The notes under the pieces are model-generated. The model was given only the letters and a program-made list of their open reading frames with translations, did not search any database and was not told the origin of the DNA. A stretch of 64,000 nt of DNA from the NCBI GenBank assembly GCA_025769875.1, contig JAGFNK010000125.1:1-64000 (forward strand), given 5' to 3'. This stretch comes from Russula earlei. Its lineage: Eukaryota; Basidiomycota; Agaricomycetes; Russulales; Russulaceae. Both the position numbers and the translations under genes were made by a program. Below are positions 11,601 through 22,593 of the stretch, one piece after another (position 1 is the first letter of the stretch; every line of letters begins with the position of its first letter).

Positions 11601-14600
11601 TTCAACGCAGCTGCGTGCCATCCACGGGAGCGCCAACGGACACGATCTAGAAGAAGTTTGGTATTCACCCAGCCATCTTGTATTCAACCTCTTTTTCCCA
11701 TGGTCATGACAGCGCTGCTCCCTGGTGCTCCATCATCTTTTGCCCTTTGATGGCTATGGCACAGAAGACGAGACATGGAAAACCCTCTCCGGTCTGCCCG
11801 TGAGAAGAGGTGCCAGCGCCAGCCATAGCGGCAGGATTTTGTGTCTAAAGTGGGATGGCTGACATACGTTGACAGTACCGGACTCTGCTTAGTTACCAGC
11901 TCGTACCACTCATTTCATTTTTCTTGATAGACTTGATTCAACACTGTAGTAATGGAGATTACTAACGACAACCATCGCAAACTCCGAGTCGCTAATAGCT
12001 GACACGGTTAAGACGAGGACTTCATGTACCTTCTAATTCTACCAGTTCTACCCTACGCGCTGCACTACCTCTCGCCTTCAGTAGGCCTGATGTACAGTAA
12101 GTCGATCATTGGAAACTGAGTTGAACAGTCATTGACTGTGTAATAATGTCGGCAGCCTCCTCACGTCAACAAAAACCGACGTAAATTTCGAGTGGATCGA
12201 ACCTTCCTTACTTGGTGTGGTCCATCAGAAGGTTCTGGTGGGAAAGGGATATGTTTTTTATGTTTTTTTAAAAAAATGCCACTCGCCTACTAAGGTCGGG
12301 CTGGTATTTGTAGTCCCTCGTGGTTCCGGATTTGATAATAAAGGTGACTTCGGGATAAGAGGACTCGATGGATGGTAGTTGGACGTTAAAGAAGCAGGGC
12401 GTATCGGGGTGAAAACGGAAGATGTGCGGAGAAGACAAATAATATGTTCCCCTGCAGCCGCTTCCGACTCGGAGTCACTGGGCGTTGATTTTTATCTGTT
12501 GAGTGGGTGCAGAGCCCTGTCTGCGTTGATCCTAATATGATAGATACTCTAGGGGTGGGGCCTGTGGGGCCATGTCCATGTGAGGTCTTGTCACGGTCTA
12601 GTTGACCTGTCAGTGGCAGACGTACACACCTCTTTTATATTCATCAACGGCGACGCGTCGAATCATCGACCGTGACTTGCGTCTGTCCATAGAGATCCCA
12701 CTTTGTAACAGCCTCCGTCGACCCTTCATGCAAGGAACCGGCGGCCGACATCAAAGTATGGAGCAAAGTCGATTTATCACTAATCCCCGGTGTTCTCGTT
12801 TGAAGCCAGCTACGCGATATATCCCGTTACACGCCCAAACGCGCAGTGCCCTGCGTTCGGCGCTATCCGGTCACGAATGATGTTCTGATAAGTATTTCCT
12901 TCAAAACGATTTCTCACCTTTCCGTGTACCCCCGATCTGGTGACCATGGTCATTCTCCGGTGAATAGCATCATATCGGAGAAGAGGGGACCTTGACCTGA
13001 CAAGGACCTCACGGCCTGCAAGCTTAAGGGAGACAAGGCACGGGGTTCTGGTCACGTGTGTGCCCATAAGCGGCATCCACGAATGCGTTCAACGGCTATT
13101 GTTCTTCTAGTCTGCATGCCGCATTGCCTTGCCATGTTTCGAGCTTCGAGCCCTCCGCGACTATGACCTTCCTCAGTCCGCGTGGCTTATCGTGATTAAA
13201 AGAGGGAAACGGAGGCCGAGTTCGGTCTTCGTCGCAACCACGGTTGAAAGCTTGAACGAGAACCAAGCAAATATGAAAACCGTTGGTGGGAATTTTTTTG
13301 TTATTATGGATTAAAGCCCACGATGAGAAGGGTTACCGCACTCACGTTGTCTTCGCGTAAGTGAATCTTATCATCTGATATGAACCTCGGGTCCGGTGTT
13401 TATCTTGCTCTTCCACGCCACGACAAGATCAGTTCCCATCACCTGTACTCCTCAGGTTCTGTCGCATGCCTCCACAACCACACGGACCATCCGATTGGCT
13501 AATCGCTGCATGTCTTTTTCCTCGTAGAGGAAGAACACGTAGTTTATGGTTTCTATAAGAGTGCAGGTTCAAGGGCGCCATTTTCTTCGAATCGGGTATG
13601 GCATGTCGGACCGCTCCTCACTCGTGATGATGGACCGCATATGGAAGGTGCGGAAGGGAGTATCGGCTTGAGTTTTGCTGGCGACTAAGTCATGGTCATG
13701 TTGTACGTACCAGCGTCGCCGAGCCCACCAATTGAGAAATCTATCCAGTGCCGTGATGGTGACCCATGTCTCGGGGGGTGGCATATTTCAGGTATAGTCT
13801 ATATTGTTCTCCGTATCGGTAGGCCGCCGACTCACCGGGGTCGCCTGGGCGGCAGTCAGGAAGCAAACGCGACGTTCCCATGCCTCGATGCTTCACAAGT
13901 CAACCAGTTTGGAAACAATCTGCTGTCGTAAGAAAGGAGGGAGGGTGGATTTCTGAACTCCGTATTCACAGGTTCCTTCGACAGAATGCGTACAATCTCG
14001 CTTAGGTAGCGTCCTGGGTATGCCTGAACTCTGGTCTATCCCCTCCGTGCATGACTGATAAGGAAGAGTAGGGACTCCGTGACTTATGCATAGGAAGAAC
14101 GGTCAGCCTATAGCCAGTTCGGTCCACATGGAATTAAGAAAGTACCAAGCATGTCGTAAGCCGTAAAAGGTCCGCCCTAATGCAATGTCCCATATCAAGT
14201 GGTGGGCCACCGTCATCTCAATGCCCAAAAGGTTCAACATTTGGCGCCGTTTCCATGGCCAGATGGACGTCTGCGCGCCGAGAGGGAAGTAAAAAATTTC
14301 AACTTGAGGTCGTAAGCACCCAGACAATGACGGGATATCACTATCGCCTATTCTTGCATCGTTTAGGTTATCTGCGGACTCTGTTCGATGTTGGAAAGTG
14401 CCGTCAAGAGCCCCGTGGTCACTGCGCAATGACGGTAAGGTCGAGCTGGGTGGTCGGGATATCCGTTTGGTAGTGAGGCGCCAGCAGGATTAGACGTTCC
14501 GCATGAGTTCCTTTCGTAACCCACCTACAATATGTCTCCGCTGGCGTACGGAATGGAACGAGACTAATAGTGATTATGGTGAGCGTAAGGTGAGGTTCGA

Positions 14601-15064
14601 AATATCTCAACACCAATATATCGACACCCACTGGCATGTGATCATTCATGTCAGCGTCACACACAGGCTGGCCTCGACTCTCGGAGGTCCTCACGACACT
14701 AACACGGTGGCCCACAAGCCAGGGAGCGAACAGCCCCATTAACATCTCCATCCTCCGAGTCGGGCTGAGTCTCCACAGTCCCCTTGTTCCCACATGGAAG
14801 GTGATTTTTCGATAACGGGTCGTCAACAGGCGTTAAAGATCCGAAACCTCGCTCTCACGGCCGAGAAATTATCAACTAGTCACCGACAGGAGAGCGCGGA
14901 CTCGCATATAACCTTACTGCGGTATGATTAATTTCCGGGTAAAAAAAGAATGTGTGCGTGTGTGAGGGGGGGGGGAGGTTACTTGGGGTACCATACCGGA
15001 CGACTACAAAGCTATAATGTGAGTGACCTGCTTGGACAGGTCAACACGAAATTTTTACGGTCAT
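8630..15064. other. Long gene-poor region, no supported gene
   Basis: About 6.4 kb without a convincing coding frame. T-tracts occur at about 9610-9624 and 9931-9944. Longer frames at 14103-14826 (-) read as low-likelihood protein and lack splice partners. No tRNA, rRNA or transposase was recognised. Old, decayed repeats are possible but cannot be named by eye. Confidence 0.55.
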
Positions 15065-15649
15065 TCACAACACCCAGCCGCGGGGACGCTGAACTCTCCT
15101 TCCTTGTCTGCCCCAGAGATCCTCCCACTCCTCCACCAACCCCAATTCATGGGCTTTCTGTGAAACGAGGCCAACTGCAATATTTGCCACGATCGCTGCA
15201 GAACTTCCGTTTCTGATCCAATCGAGAACCATCTTTGTATCGTAGATGAAGCATAGGTCATGCTTTGGGTCCGAGCCGGCATGTCGCTCCCTCAAATGCG
15301 CCCTGAAATCCTCCCTGCGATTCCCCCTCCAAGGGCAAGGAGAATGTGGACAGTGAAGGAAGAAAGGGAGATGTGATGACAGCATGTGCCGCTGAAGTTC
15401 CTGTGGCCGCCCATATTGCTTCCCACACTCTGGGCACTGCACGGGGGAAGGCCTGTTGGAGGTGGGGACGGGGGAAGCCTGTAAAGGCAGAGCACGGAGG
15501 ATGTTCTAGCTTCAGATTTTAATTCCTGATGAGAAAAACCCTACCTGACCGTTGGGCGACCCAAGGCCAGAGAAGTCTCTGGTGGGTTGGGGAACATTCT
15601 CCATAGGAGCGGGGACCTCGTCGAAAGTGATTGTGATTGGGAGGTCCAT
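15065..15649 (-). CDS. Zinc-finger family protein, copy 3 (2 exons, 172 aa)
   Basis: Exon 1 (15649-15545) encodes a 35-residue leader beginning MDLPITITFDEVPAPMENV and ends CAG|GTAGGG. Exon 2 (15478-15065) follows acceptor TTTACAG in phase 0. The product has finger 1 (CPECGKQYGRPQELQRH), finger 2 (CPHSPCPWRGNR ... H-x4-H), the IYDT box, a helix ending SQKAHELG, DLWGRQGRR and a short C-terminal tail. Both joins, the ligands and the WRG signature are intact, so this is the best-supported functional member. Its leader differs completely from those of copies 1 and 2, so only the finger-to-WGR module is shared across the family. Confidence 0.72.
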
Positions 15650-16597
15650 GATTCCGGTAAAATGGAGAGCAAAGGGATTGTTTGGGTGAGGATTGGAGCA
15701 TCCCAGACCTCATGTCAACAGGGTTTATGTGTTCGAAAAACGTGTCGGAACATCCAGTCCGTCGCCGTTCCAAGAAGGCTAGACATGAGATGGCCAATTC
15801 GAGAGACTGCCCGTCGCGTGGCTGAAGGCATCGGAGCCGCCGTCCCACTGCGGGTATAGTGGGCGAGCGGACAGCGTCAATATCGGCTATCAGAGGAAGG
15901 AGCGCCGCATTGAAAATAAAAACGCGTTTAGGAAGGTGCCAAGGTCCCACCGAAGAAGGAGAGGTCGTCGGTTGGGTCCCGGATCCCTCAAAATCCAAAG
16001 GCTCGGGATAGGGATAACAAAAAAGACCACCCTAAATGTCCCTGTCAGGCGACGGCGCTTTCACACTGGGGGGCTGTTGATAATTGGGTGTACCAGCGTT
16101 ACGGTCACGACGGTGGACCGCATAACACACACTCGGGTCCCGTCGCGCAGTGTTGGGAAGTATTTTGCACTGGTTGCTCCAGATTTCCATTCAAGTTCAA
16201 GGAACGAGCGAAATGAGGCGTTGCTGTGTTTTAGGGAGTCGAATCACGCAATGTTGCAGGACGCTTACGATCGCCATGGCTTCTGCCGCCCACTGAAACT
16301 CGCAATTCCACGGCTTGCGTCGACAGGATACGTGATACGAACCTTTGGGACGTCTCAGAAGTCAGACTCAAACATGTTTTCTAAAGTTGCGAACCTTGTC
16401 CTTCAATCTCGGATGATTCGCAGGTCACTACAACGCGCGGAAAGGGGGAATCGACGCTGGGTTCTACCCTACGTGACTCCTTCGTGCGTTCGCAGCGAGC
16501 GGAGCAGACTGCGATTGCCCTTCAACCAATAACGCCACTAATTCCCGTCTACGAGGAATCCCCTGAGTGTTAAAGACAACATGAATCCACTAATCAA

Positions 16598-18024
16598 TCA
16601 TACGTCAAACATGAAGTCATTATCCACATCTTCGAACTCGAGAACAACCTCTGGGTCTGCGACCAGTGGCATTGCATCCGTGTGGAGTTTCATCGGAAAC
16701 TTCACAATACCTGTCGCCAGAGTTGGACGTAAAGACGCCGAGGATGCAGGGCGGGAGACAACACGTGGCATAGAAGTAGATAAACTGCGCAACGTGGAGG
16801 GCATGCGCCCTGCTGCGGTCACTGGCCGCGTTGGGTGAACTATCTGTGGCAGAGTTTTCGTCGGACGCGCCGTGGGGGTGGGCACAACTTGTGCGCGTTT
16901 CGAGAAAGTGCGAGGTACTGGTCGATTCCGCGTGTCCGAAGCCACGGTGGTTGCAGCACGTCCTCGCGATAACTCTGCTGCTCCATATGTACCTTTCATT
17001 ACACGCCCAGCATGCTGGGTAGGTAAAGGTGCTTTAGTGCACCCTTTGGAAGCTCCCCGTGACTCAGCAAACGGGCTAAGGTCATCATCTGTGGATATTA
17101 GAGATCGATAAGCCGAGGAGTGTGCGGCATTAGACACGTTCACTTGCCGTCTTCCGGGCGATGAAAAAAGTTCCATTGGGCTGGTGATGCATTGAAACCG
17201 CTGGCCTCAAGCAGCCCTGCGTCGTCAATGTTTTCCTTCTCCGAGGCATAGCAGCGATCTGTCGTGTCGTCCTTCGGGAAGGAGTGCATCATCTCAAACA
17301 ATTGAGTTCCCATGAGCTTATAATCAGGAACATCAAAGTGAGGTGTGTATGGCGGATCTACACTGCGTGTTGGCATTGGGCGACACGGAGAAACGGTATC
17401 ACTCGTACCAGTAGCAGTAGGGGGCATGTACTCGATCTCGTCATAATCCTCTGCTTGAGCTTCTTCACCCTGCACCTCTGGAGTGACAGGGGAGATAACA
17501 TCGCCCTCGATCACGTCCCAATGGTTGCCATTTGTGACCGGAGTCTCAAACACAGGGCCAGAGCTATGCCTTCCACGCACTGTCTTGCGCGCCGAGCTCG
17601 GAAGCAAAGCATGTCCAGGGGTCAATAATTCTAAGCTACTGTCCCGCGCGTGTGGATTTCCCTTTGCAGGACCTGGGTTCAGTTCCTGTATCACACGGCG
17701 CTGACGATTGACAAAGGGCGTCTTGTCTCCAAGTGGGCGAACGACAGTATCCACCACGGCTTTTAAGGACTGTGAACCTCTAGGAGGTTTCTTAGACAAT
17801 TCTGCACCGGAATGTGAGATATGAACGGGGAGTAGAATCTATCTTTTACTGGAAGATCCACCCTTGGATGGGGTCTGCAGTTGTACTCTTTGTGTTTTCG
17901 CGGTGGAGGGCCCTTGGAAAGCGTTTTCCTGGAGTATCCCCCTTGCTTTCTGGAGGGCTCTGCCCGGGGTTTTCGTATGCAAGGGGCGGTTCGCAGTAAG
18001 GGGGACTGGGCGAGATGATAACAT
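16598..18024 (-). CDS. Securin-like protein (Cut2/Pds1 type), 3 exons, 436 aa
   Basis: Securins hold separase inactive until the APC/C destroys them at anaphase. The proposed exons are 18024-17850, 17801-17144 and 17075-16598; the joins keep frame and give 436 residues. The N-terminus has KTPGRALQKARGILQENAF, a pattern I associate with fungal securins. Exon 2 begins near RPLGDKTPFVNR and contains a DEIEYMPP box that strongly resembles the EEDIEYMPP box of fission yeast Cut2. A KEN box (SEKEN) lies near residue 247, and RxxL motifs could be D-boxes. The C-terminus is acidic (LEFEDVDNDFMFDV), as in separase-binding ends. The protein is otherwise low-complexity and fast-evolving, so the family call rests on short motifs. 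APC8, an APC/C subunit, is also in this window, but far away. Confidence 0.6.
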
Positions 18025-18193
18025 GCCTGACCGATAGCAACGGCACGGCAACTTGACGATTTACAGGGGAAGACGCGGTCACGTGCATGGGTGACCACTT
18101 GCCTTTAAGGTTGACACCAACACACGCTCATTATCTTCACCAATATTCAATTTCGTTCATTAGTGTTCACACATTTACACCCTTCATGAGAAT

Positions 18194-19150
18194 TTACCCT
18201 TTGTTAGGGTAAGTTAAGAGTAAGATAGGTTCCCGAACTTTCCTCTTTTTACGACCCCAGAAGTCTTTCCATAGCCCCGTTTTTCCGAGTTCCGATGCGC
18301 GCCTTTCCACGGTGGAAATTGCACACCTCTCCGCCTCTTGCAGGGACACGTCATCCTTGATCCATCTCGCTAATGGCCATGGGTCGTAAATTATTGCGTT
18401 GCCTTTGTCCCAGTCCTGGCTGGTGGACGGGTGGGCATTTTGGCGGTGGTTGTTCAGCGCCTCCCAACGATCACCTCTTCACGAGCATCCGGGATCCTGG
18501 CAATACAGAGAATGCGGAAGATGCGACAGGACGTGCCGCTCTCTGTCCTGAAAACGGCCTAACAATGCAAGGCAGACAGGACAACGTCTGTTCGCGTCAT
18601 GGGCGCGTCTCTTCGAGACACGTACTTTGAGTTGGTTTTCATGACGCCGTCCTTCAGGAGCGTTGATGTGACGGATGGAAGTTGCACGGAACGCGTCGGG
18701 CTTAGAGCGATTCCTAGGGCTGCCTGTATTATAACACGTGGAGAGATCCATAAACAATTCTGGTTGAATGGATGTGGAACGACACTCCACCTGAGGATCG
18801 CGTAGTCCAGGATGAACCCCCGTGTCGTGGTTTCTCACAGGGTCACCGCTCGTCATCACAGTTGATGGCGAGATGTGATCAAAGGACAGTATTTGTTGAG
18901 ATATTGCATGGGCCGACTCTTGCTGGTGAGTATGAACTGGAGTAGTGTGTTCGTGACTTGCAGAGCGAGGTGACGTGTCGAAAGAAGGCCAGAGAAGGGT
19001 TGCGCTTGGATGTACAGCTGCGTATGATCCTCCTGAGTTGAAGGTTTCGCTATGGCCTCCGGGAAGGTCAGGACGGTGTGTTGACAATAACCCTGGCCCC
19101 TGGCTGTCACCGCACTCTGCATTTACATATGATAAAGCAGAGTCCTGCAT
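18194..19150 (-). pseudogene. Zinc-finger family copy 4, nonsense mutation at the conserved Trp
   Basis: One frame runs from ATG at 19150 through a roughly 200-residue leader and finger 1 (CPVCLALLGRFQDRERH) to YCQDPGCS. It meets TGA at 18481-18479, exactly where all other copies have Trp of the WRG signature. The same frame then continues without further stops: RGDRWEALNNHRQNAH, IYDPW, a helix ending ERRASELG, DFWGRKKRK, and stop at 18194. A TGG-to-TGA change (C to T on the plus strand) is the simplest explanation. The product, if made, would lose half of finger 2 and the C-terminal module. A sequencing error or stop-codon readthrough are the alternatives. Confidence 0.65.
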
Positions 19151-20439
19151 ACAGTAAGCTGTACTCTTGGAAGAAGAGAGAGGGGTTTACGTTGCATGAG
19201 TTAGAATGGTATCCATTCAATAGGCTGTCCTGGCAGTCATTGCCCATGGAAGGATGCTTCGAGCGTTCTTTCCTGCACCCCAAAGACTGGTGCAAAAAAT
19301 CCTGGCAGAGGTCTCAAAGAGGGCCTGGGGTGGAGAGATAATAACCCACAAGATGTATCCGTTATATAGCAGCATAGCAGTGCCCTAGTGCCGATGGTCG
19401 TGCTAGCAATTTCCACTTGGAGGGATGTGAAGGTTTATGCGCACTGTTTTAGACGCACAATCACTGGCACCTTTTCTCCTATGCAGTGGAGACGCGCGCT
19501 ATACCTGTGGCTGTAGCGAGAAGGAAAGTCAACGTTGCGAGGGTCGATTGCCCCCATAGGTCCAGATCTTCGGGCAGGAGTTGCCATCCAATGGCAATTA
19601 GTACCATCAGTAGGAGGGCCAGTGCGAGTTGGTCATAAGGACGGGCGCGACGGAAATTTTTTCAAATAAGTATGCAAAGGTGCAGGACTCTTGTCCTTGG
19701 GGCTGCGCTTCGGCGCAAGGGCAGTTGTACTCGCAAGTTGGAAGGCGATGAGGGCACGGCGGCGACGGGTCTAATGAGTGTAATTTGGTGCCACTGACAG
19801 TCGTAGGGCGTCAAATAATTTGCCAGCACTAATCCATTATGGCTAGGATGCAGGGGACGAGTGATAACTGGAAGACAGCGGAACGGCCGCAGCAGAAGAA
19901 CTACAACAATCGAAAGCGCCCTTCCCACGCCGCCGTGACGCTTCCGTAGAAATAAAAAAAAATAAAAGTCAGCCGGCGCTTGTTAAGCAGGTTCTTGTAT
20001 TTCTTTTTTCTAAAAACCGTCATGCCCGCACACTGCACAGCGTTATTAGGAATAGCCCCCTCGGCGCACGCAAACCGGTGCTTATGGACTGGCTGTGTAT
20101 ATACCAACCTATCTTGTGTCTCTGGGTCTCGCCTGCTCAAGTTGAAATTGATCCTATCCTGAATCTCTGATGACTGACGTGAAATTGAAGGTTCATGCTT
20201 CCATCTTTCAGGGACTCGAATAAGAGAAGTTCCATCAAGACCGTAACGTGATGAAGCTAGCCATAAAGAACTCCCGGCATCCGTGGAGAAGGGATAAATC
20301 ACATTAAACGATTATACGCCTACGAGCTTCGCAGTCAGGCCGCTAAATCGCGGTTCGTTCGGCAAATCTTACGGCGCGCACTACGTATCAGCATAATGAA
20401 GGACAGCGCAGGTACCACCATTGAAAGGGGATACGTACT
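19151..20439. other. Intergenic, no supported gene
   Basis: Short frames only between zinc-finger copy 4 and the securin-like relic. Nothing recognised. Confidence 0.5.
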
Positions 20440-20725
20440 CGGCGTGATAGTGAAACACTGGTCGAGTTTCTCTATCCTCCGTATCTGAGCAAGCAGGGCA
20501 AGTATCTCCTTGTGTACCGCGCCCCAATGGTTGTCATCTGTGATCGGAGACTCGGGAATCGTCTTTCAATTGAGGCGTACAGGACTTGGAGCTGCGTGCG
20601 TGCAAAGCCTGACGAGGAGGGCGAGATGTAAGGGTCGACGAAGCTTCATGGCGATGGCATGTATTCTCTAATAACATGGGAAATGGATTAATGTTGCGTT
20701 CGCTTCTTATGATGCCGCTGGGCAT
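20440..20725 (-). pseudogene. Decayed duplicate of the securin-like gene (middle part)
   Basis: On the minus strand the DNA around 20520-20560 matches the securin-like gene near 17490-17560. The shared words include the stretch reading caaccattggg preceded by similar actccggtcac / tctccgatcac sequence. At protein level HEASSTLTSRPPRQALHARSS aligns with HARDSSLELLTPGHALLPSSA, in one frame. ESPITDDNHWG aligns with ETPVTNGNHWD, but in a different frame, so a frameshift separates the two blocks. No first or last exon could be found. Downstream of NHW the resemblance fades. I read this as a relic of a tandem copy; a short chance match cannot be excluded by eye. Confidence 0.4.
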
Positions 20726-20759
20726 TGCGCCGTGCGGTAAGACTGATGAGGGGCCGGGT

Positions 20760-21718
20760 TACGTGGTGAACGAGCAGTGTACGTCTTGTAGTGGTCGCCT
20801 GGCTTCAAGTTCTCGGGGAGTACGTTTTTTGGCTTCCGAGCCTGAGACGGACTGCAGTACGATAGTAAAGGAACAGAGGAACAATACGAGTGTCATTCCA
20901 ACTGGTTTGGTTTGCTCACTCATGCACGTCTTCTTCATGTACCTCCCCCCCAAAAAAAAAAACTGACGGGAGGCCACCATATTTGAGAAGTTTATGGGCA
21001 TGGATAAGACTTGTTGCGACGCGCAAACTATCCGATCTGTATTCATAATACGTATTCTCTGCCGGATAGTCACGCATTTTACTGGTAGGTTGCGCTCTGA
21101 GAAGCGTGAAGGTGACTCGGAGTCCATCTTCACTATCGATATGACCGACGCACCTAGAAGAGGTAGCCATTTGTGGCACTCCCGGATATATGAAAAGAAT
21201 GGTAGGGATCGAAGGTTGCTCCCGAGCATCCTTCCCTTGACAACCCGGGTTCTTAAAGCCGGACTACTAGTATCCTCGATCAAGGGCTTCCTCTTCAAAA
21301 TTTATGAGCGATGCCGATGTATTTTATCCCTTTAGTTAAGCCTCGAGCGCGAAAACTGAAAGGTAAGCTTTCGGCGACGGGGAATAGCGGTCCACGATGG
21401 TGAATGCCCATTAGAACAACGAAGTGCCAAATACAATGAGTCGGACCCGGAGTTTCGCGGCACACGAATTCCCCCCCCCGCCTTTGATGTCTCTTTCCTC
21501 GACCACGCAACATGGTACCATGACTAACATCCCTTCTGATTAGAAAAAAGGTATCACATTATTCCGTAGGTAAGCTAATGAGAAGTGCTACAAAGAAAAA
21601 TAAGACACCTCTGTGAATGGTGAGAATGATTGATAGACCTACTACTCTATTGGTCGTCCAAGCCTTCTCAACCCCCAACAAGAAAGTGTGCGATCTCCAA
21701 TGTGACAGCGACTCGGGA
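20760..21718. other. Intergenic, no supported gene
   Basis: The 179-codon minus-strand frame at 20759-21298 has no recognisable domain and non-protein-like composition. A C-run lies near 21470. Confidence 0.5.
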
Positions 21719-22593
21719 CTAGCGATGTTTTCGGGTCTTCCTCACCCTACGGCCCCATGGATTATCACGTAGTTCCAAGTCGCCGAGTTTTCTGGCCTTA
21801 TCAATTACCATTGAAATCGCGTTGCTTTTCGCGACTTGGATCAAGAGGGAGCCTTTTGCTATTTTCTCCACCATCGACTGTGGATTATATATTTTGTACT
21901 GGTCCTCGTCCGGATCCTGGATGCTGGACGGATGATCACGTCCCCGGTGCCTTTTGAAGTGACCGAGGCGATTACCCCTCCAAGAGCAGCCGGGGTCTGG
22001 ACAACGGATCCAGTGGGGGAGATGCGATAATAAGTGCCTTCTTTGTTCTTGTGGGCGGAAAAATGATGATTTGCAACCAGGGACGGGGCACGGACAGTCG
22101 CGCACTGAAACACGACTCCTTTGAGTAGGCGAAACCTCCGAGTCGATAGCTCCACCCTGGGGAAGCGTGGACACGGCACACGGTGGCTGTATGTAGCCGA
22201 TAGAGCTACCTTGCCCCGTCTGCATAACAGCCAGTGAGAATGATCGAGGGTTCTACTCGAGTAGGATGTGGCACGACACTTCACCTGAGTATTGCGTTGT
22301 CCACTGGCAGAAATCTCATTCAACGCTTCCGTGTTGGAGTTCGAAGTGTTGCGCTGGAAGCGATGACCAATCAACGGTTGCGTTTGATGATGGCTGGGAG
22401 GTATCTGTTGGGGTATTATATGCAACGGCCCGCGCTGAGGGGTCTGGTATAAAATTTCATGGTATTCCTCGTTCGCGTAAGGAGCGGGTCGGAAAGAGTA
22501 ATCATGGGATGGTCCTTGATATATGTATATGTTTGCCTGTGTCGTTACTGGGTTGATGTCATGGCCTTGACCTCCGTGCAGATTCGTAGACAA
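21719..22593 (-). pseudogene. Zinc-finger family copy 5, with one-base frameshift in the leader
   Basis: The C-terminal 169 codons (22225-21719) encode intact finger 1 (CPVPGCKSSFFRPQEQRRH), finger 2 (CPDPGCSWRGNR ... H-x4-H), IYNPQ, a helix ending DKARKLG, DNPWGRRVRK and a basic tail. The leader lies in another frame (about 22593-22255) and contains QVKCRATS, matching QVECRSTS of copy 4. DNA of copies 4 and 5 aligns across this point. Copy 4 has 20 bases from ttctgg to gatgtgg, and copy 5 has 21 from ttctac to gatgtgg. A single inserted base therefore separates leader and fingers. Expression of the finger part from the internal ATG at 22225 is possible. The leader's true start is unresolved. 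Confidence 0.6.

Noticed and set aside
14103..14826. Two adjoining minus-strand frames of 108 and 135 codons
   Set aside because: Read as possible exons at first, but no consistent splice join or protein-like pattern was found.
15936..16532. 198-codon plus-strand open frame
   Set aside because: Arg/Ser-heavy composition, no domain and no splice partners. It lies between two minus-strand genes; judged a chance frame.
17076..17152. Possible GC-AG intron in the securin-like gene
   Set aside because: A normal GT donor (GTGAAC at 17143) with acceptor CCTTAG at 17076 also keeps frame, so the unusual splice is not needed.
20759..21298. 179-codon minus-strand open frame
   Set aside because: No recognisable motif or splice partner; likely chance.
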